Assembly: GCA_903881535.1 (NCBI GenBank) | Contig: CAIRTT010000409.1 | Coordinates: 1-12,383, forward strand | DNA length: 12,383 nt | Source of the DNA: an uncultured Armatimonadota bacterium | GTDB taxonomy: Bacteria > Armatimonadota > Armatimonadia > Armatimonadales > Armatimonadaceae | Direction: 5' to 3' | Shown here: positions 1-7,058 of the stretch, in pieces | Layout of the letters: every line of letters begins with the position of its first letter | How positions within the stretch are numbered: the first letter of the stretch is position 1 | The notes under the pieces: generated by a model | The model's input: only the letters and a program-made list of their open reading frames with translations | Told to the model about the DNA's origin: nothing | Databases searched by the model: none | Translations under genes and position numbers: made by a program

Positions 1-1766
1 CGGTCAAGACTCCCATAGAAGCGCATCAGGGCTCTACGACGCGTTGGACCGATTCCAGGAATCTCATCCAGAAGGCTCATGTTTGCAGCTCTTCCACGGA
101 CATTGCGATGGTAAGTGATGGCGAAGCGGTGAACTTCATCCCGGATGCGTTGTACGAGAAACAAGCCAGCACTTCCACGGTTGAGCTCGATTGGTGCTTC
201 TGCTCCCGGGAGCCACAGCTGCTCAAACTGTTTGGCCAGACCCACAACCGGAAAATCGTAGCCGTAGGAACGCATCGCATCAACAGCTGCGCTCACCTGC
301 CCTTTACCACCATCCACTAGGATCAGATCAGGGACAGCCGAAAACTTGGGATTATCAGCCTGCATATGTGCAAAGCGCCGGGAAAGCATCTCGTGCATCA
401 TCGCAAAGTCATTTGGATCCCCTTCGCTTTGCTCAATCTTGAAGCGGCGATAGGCATCCTTCCGCGGCTTACCACGGTCGAAGACCACCATTGCCCCCAC
501 CGCATGCCGACCCTGCACATTTGAGTTGTCATAAGCCTCAATACGGGTCAGCAGGTTTCCAGTCATCCCAAGCGCCGTTGATAGCTCAAGGAGTGCCATA
601 TCGATGCGGGATTGCTCTTCCGCAGCAGCATCCCGGATCTGCCTAAGAACGAGTTCAGCATTAGTGCTCGCCATGTCCAGAAGTCGGCGGCGCTCTCCGC
701 GTTCTGGAACCTGAAGGGTTACCTTTGCCCCCTTCTTCTGACGGAGCCACGATTCGATGATTTCCATTTCCTCGAGATGTCTTGGAAGGATAATCTCACT
801 GGGAACAAATGTCGCATCTTGGTAATACTGCTTCACGAATTCAGCAGTGGCTTCCGTGATTCCAGATTCGGCTTCGGAGTCAGCACCATCGAGGAGAAAA
901 TGCTCCTGTCCGATGAGCTTCCCACCACGAATGAAGAACATTTGTACCGCGGCACCGTGTTCGTCCGCAACGACTGCCATCACATCCTGATCGCCGCCAG
1001 TGGTATTGACGACCTTCTGGCGTTCGACGATCGTCTGAAGGGCATTTACCTGATCACGAAGCTTTGCGGCACGTTCGAACTCTAGCCGTTCTGCTGCGGC
1101 CTCCATATCGGATTTTAGCTTCTTGACCAGAGGTTCCTGCCGTCCCGAGAGAAAGAGCTCAACATCGGAGACAGCCTGCAAATAGCGTTCCCGATCGGCA
1201 AGTCCTGCACACGGAGCTTCCGGACATCGGCCCATGTGGTAGTAGAGGCATGGTTTTTGTTCTGGGATGTTTGTCCAAGTTTTTCTACACGTCACGAGCG
1301 GGAAGAGTCGATAGACAAGGGTAAGTGTCTGACTTACGGCTCCAGAATTTGTAAATGGCCCGAAGTAGCGGTTACCATCCCCTTGCTTGACTTTTCGCGT
1401 GATGATCAAACGTGGGAACTGCTCCGATGTCGTTAGCATCAGGTAGGGATAATGCTTGTCATCACGGAGCCGGACGTTGTACTTAGGCTGATGTTTCTTG
1501 ATGAGATTGCATTCAAGAATGAGCGCTTCCAGCTCACTATCGGTGACAACCCAATCGAGGTCCATCACCTGAGCGACCATCCGCCGCGTTTTAGGTGAGT
1601 GATTCGCACTCTTCTGGAAATAGGACCGGACGCGATTTCTCAGATTGATGGCTTTGCCCACATAGAGGATGGTGCCATCCTTGTCCTTGTGCAGATAGCA
1701 GCCTGGTTGCGTTGGGAGATTCTTCAGCTTTTCAGCAAGGGTCAGCGGGTTATAGACATCATTCAT
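1..1766 (-). CDS. uvrC: UvrC, excinuclease ABC subunit C (3' end cut by window edge)
   Basis: UvrC is the nuclease of UvrABC nucleotide excision repair; it nicks the damaged strand on both sides of a lesion in the cytoplasm. The frame is open from ATG 1766 to the window edge (588 codons, no stop). Seen in order: a GIY-YIG domain near residues 15-100 (ILYVGKAINL, then LILECNLIKK); the Cys-rich stretch CLYYHMGRCPEAPC at 173-186; a UVR motif at about 216-250 (UvrB contact); and the RNase H-like 3' nuclease domain. The likely catalytic residues of that domain are D413 (YDNSN), D453 (PNDF), D485 (VDGGKGQ) and H546 (RDEVHRF). The helix-hairpin-helix region starts at about 564 (DEIPGIGPTRRRAL) and is truncated; a few tens of residues are probably missing. 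The ribosome binding site is weak (AGG, 5 bases upstream). A strong terminator separates it from the operon upstream, so it probably has its own promoter, but I found no convincing one. Confidence 0.97.
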   Translation of the reverse strand, partial: MNDVYNPLTLAEKLKNLPTQPGCYLHKDKDGTILYVGKAINLRNRVRSYFQKSANHSPKTRRMVAQVMDLDWVVTDSELEALILECNLIKKHQPKYNVRLRDDKHYPYLMLTTSEQFPRLIITRKVKQGDGNRYFGPFTNSGAVSQTLTLVYRLFPLVTCRKTWTNIPEQKPCLYYHMGRCPEAPCAGLADRERYLQAVSDVELFLSGRQEPLVKKLKSDMEAAAERLEFERAAKLRDQVNALQTIVERQKVVNTTGGDQDVMAVVADEHGAAVQMFFIRGGKLIGQEHFLLDGADSEAESGITEATAEFVKQYYQDATFVPSEIILPRHLEEMEIIESWLRQKKGAKVTLQVPERGERRRLLDMASTNAELVLRQIRDAAAEEQSRIDMALLELSTALGMTGNLLTRIEAYDNSNVQGRHAVGAMVVFDRGKPRKDAYRRFKIEQSEGDPNDFAMMHEMLSRRFAHMQADNPKFSAVPDLILVDGGKGQVSAAVDAMRSYGYDFPVVGLAKQFEQLWLPGAEAPIELNRGSAGLFLVQRIRDEVHRFAITYHRNVRGRAANMSLLDEIPGIGPTRRRALMRFYGSLD

Positions 1767-1904
1767 CCGCGCCTATTCTACCTAGTAAGGCCCTCTTGGA
1801 TGTGGACTGACGATGATAATGCTGTTTCGCTACGGCAATAGATGCTCAATTAGCCTTGCAATTGATGTTCGAGACATCTACCTAAGCAATCGAAGGTCAA
1901 GAAC
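1767..1904. other. Short intergenic leader upstream of uvrC
   Basis: This is the gap between the terminator and the uvrC start. It should carry the uvrC promoter. On the minus strand a TTGACC (in CTTGACCTTCG) could be a -35 box, but no good -10 box lies 16-18 bases downstream, so no promoter is assigned. No RNA gene or repeat was seen. Confidence 0.4.
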
Positions 1905-1934
1905 AAAAAAAGGCCCCGGGTTTCCCCGGGGCCT
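1905..1934 (-). terminator. Rho-independent terminator of the three-gene exported-protein operon
   Basis: A perfect 10-bp GC-rich inverted repeat (1911-1920 with 1925-1934) encloses a 4-base loop. In the minus-strand transcript the loop reads GAAA, a stable GNRA tetraloop. It is followed directly by a run of six U (1910-1905), or seven counting the last base of the stem. The stem begins 22 bases after the stop codon at 1957. There is no T-run on the plus-strand side, so it should act only on minus-strand transcription. It closes the operon and insulates uvrC. Confidence 0.95.
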
Positions 1935-1956
1935 AAGTTTCGTCCTAATCCAACGC

Positions 1957-4900
1957 TTATGGCAGACGAGTCCGCCATGTCGCTGAACCGCTATATGTCA
2001 CATCGTTGAAGCGATACGACCAATTAACCGTCACGTTTGCCAGCGTCCCAGCCTTACCGACATTTCCATTGAAGTCAAGTGCACTTGACTTGGACTTACC
2101 CACACCGATGGTGGTGAGGTCCACAGGAACTGCCGTGGTGGTGTTCGATGCAAGCTGTGCAACGGTGATGTTTGCAGCCGTGATCTTTACGTTCTCAGCT
2201 GGACCAACGGGGTTTGCAACCGTATTGTCGGCATTCTTCAGCGTCACAACAGCATAGATCTTGTTGCCGGAACGGCTGAGGGAATAGGTTGCAGACAATG
2301 CCGGAGCAGTACGTGTCTCGACCAGATTCTTGATGTCAAACTTGAATGCACCACGTCCGTATGTTGATACAGCAAGGTAACCACTTACGGCTTCGTTGCC
2401 TGGAACTTCAGGGATGTATTCGAGGGATGTAACAGGAACCAATGGAAGCTTCAATGGTGTACCGGCATCCGACCACGTTGATCCCTTGTCGTTTGTCGTG
2501 AACACACCGATCTCCGTAGCAAGGTACCAAGTGTTGATTGGATCCTTGGCTTCACGAACCAATGCGTAAGCAGGTACATCCGGGAGGCGGGTATAAGCCG
2601 TTTCCGTTGTATCAGCTAGACCGCTCTGGTCTGTGAAGACAATGTTCTGTGCCGTGATGTCCTGACATCGGTAGACGCGTCCGGAGAATCCAGCGGTAGC
2701 AGTACCGCCAAGACACACCAGAATGTCTCCCGTGTTGAGAGGATTGACAGAGATGCCGGTGATCGGCCTGCCTGCAAATTGCGTAGCAGTAATCTCACGC
2801 CATGTTGGCAGCAGTGCATTGCTGGTCTGATCGTAAAAGTGTCCAGAATTCGAACCACCAACAGCGGCCGTTACAAACAGCTTGCCATCACGTGTCCCAA
2901 CAAACAAACGCTTACCAGCACTGAGAGGCGAGTAGCTCGTACCCGCTTCAGCAATGGAGGAGATCCCTCCAGCGAAGGCTTGCGTTCCAACTGGGCGCCA
3001 TTGTCCCTGCCGTCCTGGAAGCTCAGTCGATCCGCTTGGGATTGGCTTGAATGCAGGAGCAGGGTCGTAGCGCCAAAGCTGTGTTCCACCTGTGTAAACA
3101 GGACGAACCAGCTGGCCAGCGACATCACCCTGGGCTGTTGTTGCGTTCTTATCTACGATGATCGGTGCAAACGACGCAGTTGCAACGCCAAATGCATTGT
3201 AAACAACGCCATCTGTCGTGCCATCGTACGGGAAGTTGTACAGTGGCTGACCTGACAAGTTGTATCCAATAATGGCAGGGATGATGGACCCGAACGACGC
3301 TGCCTTATTGGTCGAGATATATACTCCGCCCGTATCAAGTCCGGCACCAAGCATGTAGCGTGGTGGAACTGCTTGTCCAACGGATGTCGGCAGTGCAATC
3401 GCAGTTTTACCGAAGTTGTAAACAGGAGGCGCACCAGGAGCAGGTGTGATTACGGTTGCTGTCCAAAGATCACCGTTAAGTCGACCGTAACCAATCGTTG
3501 GTGTACCGCCGAACATGTCAGTGACATCAAATGTGTTAACACTTGCACCATTGAACTGGGTCGCCGTAATCGTTCCAGCGAGCTTATCGCTGAATGTTGC
3601 CGGCGCTGATGCACTCGAATAGTCCATCTCTACCAGACCGCCATCGTTTGCAATCAGAGACTTCGTAAAGTCGAATGGATTGTAGCGGATGTCATGTTGA
3701 CGGATATGAATCTTAGCCGTTGTACGAATAGCGGATGCTTGGTCAGTCCATTCACGTGCAGCCAGTTCGGATGCAGCAACGGTGGATGTTCCAACAAGCA
3801 GGAGGTCATCCCAACCTGATTTTGTCGAAAATGGAACTACTGAGAATGCATTTGCATAGTCCGATGTCGCCCAGTTGTTCGAAAGGCCGTCGTTTGTCGG
3901 GAAGTTACCCGTTACATCTGACCATTCGTACGTATCCTGACCAGCCAGTGTCTTTCGGATTCCCTTGAACACACGACCATCGGAATAAGCAGCGTTTCCA
4001 TCAACAACAAACACAACTTTTTCATTGGCTGCGCTTGGCACTGCCATCAGACTGTAACCAGGCTGGAGTGCAGCCGAGTTGAGCTGCAATGGAGCGTTGA
4101 TTCTCGTCCAAGTGGCTCCAGAATCTTCGCTGCGATACACGCCACGTCCACCACAGGATGCGTAGATTGGTCGCTTGATTGGAACGAGCATTCCATTGGA
4201 CAAACCTGTCAGTTTGCCATTGGTGTATGGCTTATAGACGGAAACATTTGTCCAGACACCGGAGACACCCGCAGGAGTCACGTTTGTCCAGGTTGTTCCA
4301 CCATCGACTGAACGCCAAAGCGCTCCAGCAGCGTTGCCGTTGCGTGTTCCAGCAATAACAATCTTGGCATTTTCTGGGTCGACAACAATGGATGTCACTG
4401 CAGAGCCGCCCATTTGAGCACGCCCAACATTGACCCACGTTACGCCACCATTGACGGACTTCATGATTCCGGTCGACATATAATTGCCAACCTGCACAGG
4501 TGTTGACTGTGAACCAAAATAATGGTTAAAGAAGTTCGCATCACCAAGACCGACATACAGAATCCGGGAGTTAACCGGATCAACTGCAATCGAGCTGGTC
4601 ATCAGGGTTGGGAATGAAAAGTCAGATAGTGGTGACCAGGATTGGCCGCTATCTGCCGTCTTCCAAACTCCACCACCTGCTGTCGCAGCATAGTAGGTTC
4701 CTACATTTCGGTTGTCATACGCGACCTGGTTGATTCGTCCAGTTACATAGGACGACGTCTGGCCTTGTTGATTCCGGTTCGTTGGACTCATGAAAGTCGG
4801 TCCAACAGATTCCCAGCGATTTTGTGTGTAGATGAGGTTGAGGCCACCTGCACGTGAACCACCCGCCTTCGGGATGGCTCGCGTTGCAAGGTGATCAGCA

Positions 4901-5037
4901 GGTTTCATCCGAGCCTTAAGCTCAAGTGCCTTCTGATAGGCCGCAGTGTCACTGCCAGCAAACTGGGCGTTTGCAGGTCCGGCGAGGGCTGCCATTCCGA
5001 CGGTGGCCATAATGGCCACCATGGATATATTCCGCAT
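1957..5037 (-). CDS. Secreted BNR/Asp-box beta-propeller protein with C-terminal beta-sandwich
   Basis: This is a predicted exported protein of about 1026 residues. The N-terminus (MRNISMVAIMATVGMAALAG, then PANAQ) is a signal peptide, probably cleaved after ANA. I see five clear Asp-box repeats (S/T-x-D/N-x-G-x-T/S-W) at about residues 127, 194, 243, 303 and 848. The first follows a G-G-G-V-W-K-T stretch typical of BNR, sialidase-like or VPS10-like propellers. More degenerate propeller blades fill residues 310-850, and a Thr/Val-rich beta-sandwich of about 120 residues ends the protein. I see no obvious sialidase active-site set, so a binding or scaffold role is more likely than glycosidase activity. 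The start at 5037 has an ideal AAAGGA with a 7-base spacer; the frame also stays open to an ATG at 5064, whose purine run almost touches it. It is the last gene of the operon. Ligand and function are unknown. Confidence 0.9.
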   Translation of the reverse strand: MRNISMVAIMATVGMAALAGPANAQFAGSDTAAYQKALELKARMKPADHLATRAIPKAGGSRAGGLNLIYTQNRWESVGPTFMSPTNRNQQGQTSSYVTGRINQVAYDNRNVGTYYAATAGGGVWKTADSGQSWSPLSDFSFPTLMTSSIAVDPVNSRILYVGLGDANFFNHYFGSQSTPVQVGNYMSTGIMKSVNGGVTWVNVGRAQMGGSAVTSIVVDPENAKIVIAGTRNGNAAGALWRSVDGGTTWTNVTPAGVSGVWTNVSVYKPYTNGKLTGLSNGMLVPIKRPIYASCGGRGVYRSEDSGATWTRINAPLQLNSAALQPGYSLMAVPSAANEKVVFVVDGNAAYSDGRVFKGIRKTLAGQDTYEWSDVTGNFPTNDGLSNNWATSDYANAFSVVPFSTKSGWDDLLLVGTSTVAASELAAREWTDQASAIRTTAKIHIRQHDIRYNPFDFTKSLIANDGGLVEMDYSSASAPATFSDKLAGTITATQFNGASVNTFDVTDMFGGTPTIGYGRLNGDLWTATVITPAPGAPPVYNFGKTAIALPTSVGQAVPPRYMLGAGLDTGGVYISTNKAASFGSIIPAIIGYNLSGQPLYNFPYDGTTDGVVYNAFGVATASFAPIIVDKNATTAQGDVAGQLVRPVYTGGTQLWRYDPAPAFKPIPSGSTELPGRQGQWRPVGTQAFAGGISSIAEAGTSYSPLSAGKRLFVGTRDGKLFVTAAVGGSNSGHFYDQTSNALLPTWREITATQFAGRPITGISVNPLNTGDILVCLGGTATAGFSGRVYRCQDITAQNIVFTDQSGLADTTETAYTRLPDVPAYALVREAKDPINTWYLATEIGVFTTNDKGSTWSDAGTPLKLPLVPVTSLEYIPEVPGNEAVSGYLAVSTYGRGAFKFDIKNLVETRTAPALSATYSLSRSGNKIYAVVTLKNADNTVANPVGPAENVKITAANITVAQLASNTTTAVPVDLTTIGVGKSKSSALDFNGNVGKAGTLANVTVNWSYRFNDVTYSGSATWRTRLP

Positions 5038-5044
5038 GCGTAGA

Positions 5045-5050
5045 TCCTTT
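5045..5050 (-). promoter_or_regulatory. Shine-Dalgarno site deciding the start at 5037
   Basis: On the minus strand AAAGGA lies 7 bases before ATG 5037. The upstream in-frame ATGs at 5064 and 5055 lack a well-spaced site. Starting at 5037 leaves 30 bases after the upstream stop and gives a standard signal peptide instead of an extended 9-residue N-terminus. Confidence 0.7.
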
Positions 5051-5067
5051 CGCATCGCTTCCATTCC

Positions 5068-7056
5068 CTACTTCACCGCGTAGAACGTACCGGAGACTCC
5101 ACCAATGTAGAGTGTTCCGTCCGCTCCAATCGCAGGAGATGAGTCGAAGTATTCACCTGGTGCTGTAGGAGCATATGCCCATGCAACGCTTCCATCAGTG
5201 GTGTTCACTCCGTAGAGCTTTCCATCGTAGCAACCGATGTAGAGCTTACTGCCATCGAATGAAACGACAGGTGAGCTTGTAAAGCCAGGGTTGAATGATG
5301 GCATTGCGGCCGTATTCCACTTGTGCGTTCCATCAGCGGCGTTGATAGCAAGCACCCGGCTACGATCAAGCCCGGATGTGTTATCAAACGTCGCTACATA
5401 GATGGTTGTCCCATCCGGGCTGACTGCCGCGCTGGAGTAGATTTGTCCTTCCAGATCGACAGCATCCGCCCAGACGGATGTACCAGACGTCAGTGATATC
5501 GCGTGAAGCTTGCCTTCGGTTGTTCCAACAACCACCGCTGCTTGACCACCGATAGCGGTAATCAACGGAGCCGCCGAATAAACAACACTGCCCGTGCTGT
5601 AAGTCCAGTTTGACGTCGCAGTCGATGTGTTGACGGAGTAAACGTTTCCATTTACATCGCCAAGGACAACCGATGACTCATCCGCTGAGAGCGCGAGGCC
5701 CCCTTGGATACCGGCGCTTGCGGTAAAGACCCATGGGGTCCCAGCCGGCGTTTTCTTCGCTGTTCCACTGAGGGCATCCACACCAATGACACGGTTGTCC
5801 GTATCGGAAGATGCGAAGTACAGGTAGCCACCCTTATCGATTACTGGGCTGCTTGTAACAGGTCCAGCAGTCTTGTAAGCCCAAGCACGGCGCCCGGATG
5901 TACCGAGATCCTGAATGGCGTACATAAAGCCATCGGAAGATCCTATGTAAACAGTTCCATCCTTACCAATCAATGGAGTCGACTGAATCGCTCCACCCGT
6001 TTGGAAGGACCACTTTACAGAACCATTCGATGCAAACGCATACAGACGACCGTTGAGTGCACCAACGTAGACATCACCGTTTTTGGCGACCACAGGACTT
6101 GAGAATTCAACAGCAGCGCCAACGCTTGCTGTCTCCCATCCAGCAACCACAGAAGGGGTTGTGTTGATAGGTGCCGCATCCGTGGCGATTCCAGAGTTCT
6201 GGTTGCTGCCATGGAAACGAGGCCAAGGGCCCGTACCAAGTCCGACTGGAACGGTAACGAGGTCAGTTGTTGCCTTGATACCGGATTCTGTTTCCTCAAC
6301 TGTAACCGTCGTCGTTACCGCGTCATCGACAGATGCTCCCGTAAAGTCAACCGGGTTGCCAAACTCTCCAGAGAGGTTTCCACCAACCACCGCGCTCTGC
6401 GACCACTTCCACTTGTTAGCGGTCGTCAGAACAACATTTCCTGTTCCATTGGTGCCATCGTATGCCGTGGCGGTCAAGGTCATCGTGCGGTTTGGTCCAA
6501 GGTTTGTTCCAAGAATCGGGCTGGAGATGACCACCGACCTAATCGTCGATGCCATCGTCAAGCCAACCGTCTTGCTTGGATTCTCTGTGGACAAGCCGAC
6601 ATCAACGGTACCAGATGCCTGTGGCACAGCTGTTGGATTAGTAATCGGATCTACAGGGAAAGCAGTTGCCGTAATCGTATACGTGAACACCTGATCTGCG
6701 GGCACCGCACTTGCGGAATCCCCCACTTCGAGGTTGTCAAACGTGACGGTACTTGGTGGTGTTGCATCCGAGAAATCAGCAGGTTTAACCACTGTCTTCG
6801 ATGACACCACGGCACCATTGCGCGTGACCGTGACACGAATCGCATTCGATGCAATTGGAACCAGACGGGACTGCTTCGGCCAGGTTACACGGAAAGTCAT
6901 GGTTCCGACTTTGCGTGTCGTACCAGAGCCGCCGCTTCCGCCGAAGAGGCGGTTTCCGGCTCCGCACCCTGACAACGGAAGAACCGTCATCAGAGCGAGC
7001 ACCGTCACACTAGCAGCAAGTGCCAGTGGTTTGAGTTGTTGACGTGTTTTCATCAT
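5068..7056 (-). CDS. Lipoprotein with N-terminal beta module and PQQ/BamB-type beta-propeller
   Basis: This 662-residue protein begins with a lipoprotein signal peptide: a basic start, a hydrophobic core and the lipobox LSGC with Cys31. It should therefore be lipid-anchored in the envelope. A Gly/Ser linker (about 32-48) leads into a Thr/Val-rich beta region at 52-270 that opens TFRVTWPKQSRLV. From about 277 (GPWPRFHGSNQNSG, the usual entry motif of PQQ-like propellers) to the C-terminus there are repeated blades of the type 'GTVYIGSSDGFMYAI...WAYKT'. The family includes BamB and PQQ dehydrogenases, but no dehydrogenase cofactor residues were identified, so a scaffold or ligand-binding propeller is the best guess. 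The start overlaps the upstream stop in TAATGATG and lacks a well-spaced strong ribosome site, so translation is probably coupled; the second ATG (7053) is an equally possible start. Exact function unknown. Confidence 0.92.
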   Translation of the reverse strand: MMKTRQQLKPLALAASVTVLALMTVLPLSGCGAGNRLFGGSGGSGTTRKVGTMTFRVTWPKQSRLVPIASNAIRVTVTRNGAVVSSKTVVKPADFSDATPPSTVTFDNLEVGDSASAVPADQVFTYTITATAFPVDPITNPTAVPQASGTVDVGLSTENPSKTVGLTMASTIRSVVISSPILGTNLGPNRTMTLTATAYDGTNGTGNVVLTTANKWKWSQSAVVGGNLSGEFGNPVDFTGASVDDAVTTTVTVEETESGIKATTDLVTVPVGLGTGPWPRFHGSNQNSGIATDAAPINTTPSVVAGWETASVGAAVEFSSPVVAKNGDVYVGALNGRLYAFASNGSVKWSFQTGGAIQSTPLIGKDGTVYIGSSDGFMYAIQDLGTSGRRAWAYKTAGPVTSSPVIDKGGYLYFASSDTDNRVIGVDALSGTAKKTPAGTPWVFTASAGIQGGLALSADESSVVLGDVNGNVYSVNTSTATSNWTYSTGSVVYSAAPLITAIGGQAAVVVGTTEGKLHAISLTSGTSVWADAVDLEGQIYSSAAVSPDGTTIYVATFDNTSGLDRSRVLAINAADGTHKWNTAAMPSFNPGFTSSPVVSFDGSKLYIGCYDGKLYGVNTTDGSVAWAYAPTAPGEYFDSSPAIGADGTLYIGGVSGTFYAVK

Positions 7057-7058
7057 TA
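7056..7058 (-). promoter_or_regulatory. TAATG stop-start overlap between the two lipoprotein genes
   Basis: The TAA stop (7058-7056) of the Ig-repeat gene shares its last A with the ATG of the propeller gene, reading TAATGATG. The only GGAG nearby (7073-7070) lies 13 bases from the first ATG, which is too far to be ideal. Re-initiation by the terminating ribosome would keep the two lipoproteins at linked levels. Confidence 0.7.

Noticed and set aside
411..420. uvrC Asn in 'DNSN' where E. coli has His ('DISH')
   Set aside because: The catalytic Asp is kept, and Asn at this site is common in UvrC from other phyla, so it is not a defect. (The range gives residue numbers of the protein.)
612..1085. 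157-codon plus-strand frame in the first kilobases
   Set aside because: It is antisense to uvrC, which is open and motif-complete across the same span.
1..1766. Possible frameshifted or decayed uvrC, because no complete ORF is bounded here
   Set aside because: Codon-by-codon reading from ATG 1766 stays in one frame for 588 codons to position 3; the lack of a stop is only the window edge.
1880..1902. uvrC promoter with -35 TTGACC on the minus strand
   Set aside because: No acceptable -10 hexamer lies at 16-18 bases; a chance match is as likely.
1957..5037. Sialidase (neuraminidase) identity for the BNR protein
   Set aside because: Asp-box repeats occur in many propellers; I could not find the arginine triad and FRIP-type motif expected in sialidases.
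6083..6804. Long plus-strand open frames of about 200 codons opposite the PQQ lipoprotein
   Set aside because: They lie entirely antisense to a gene with clear domains, overlap each other in different frames, and show no recognisable motif or ribosome site.
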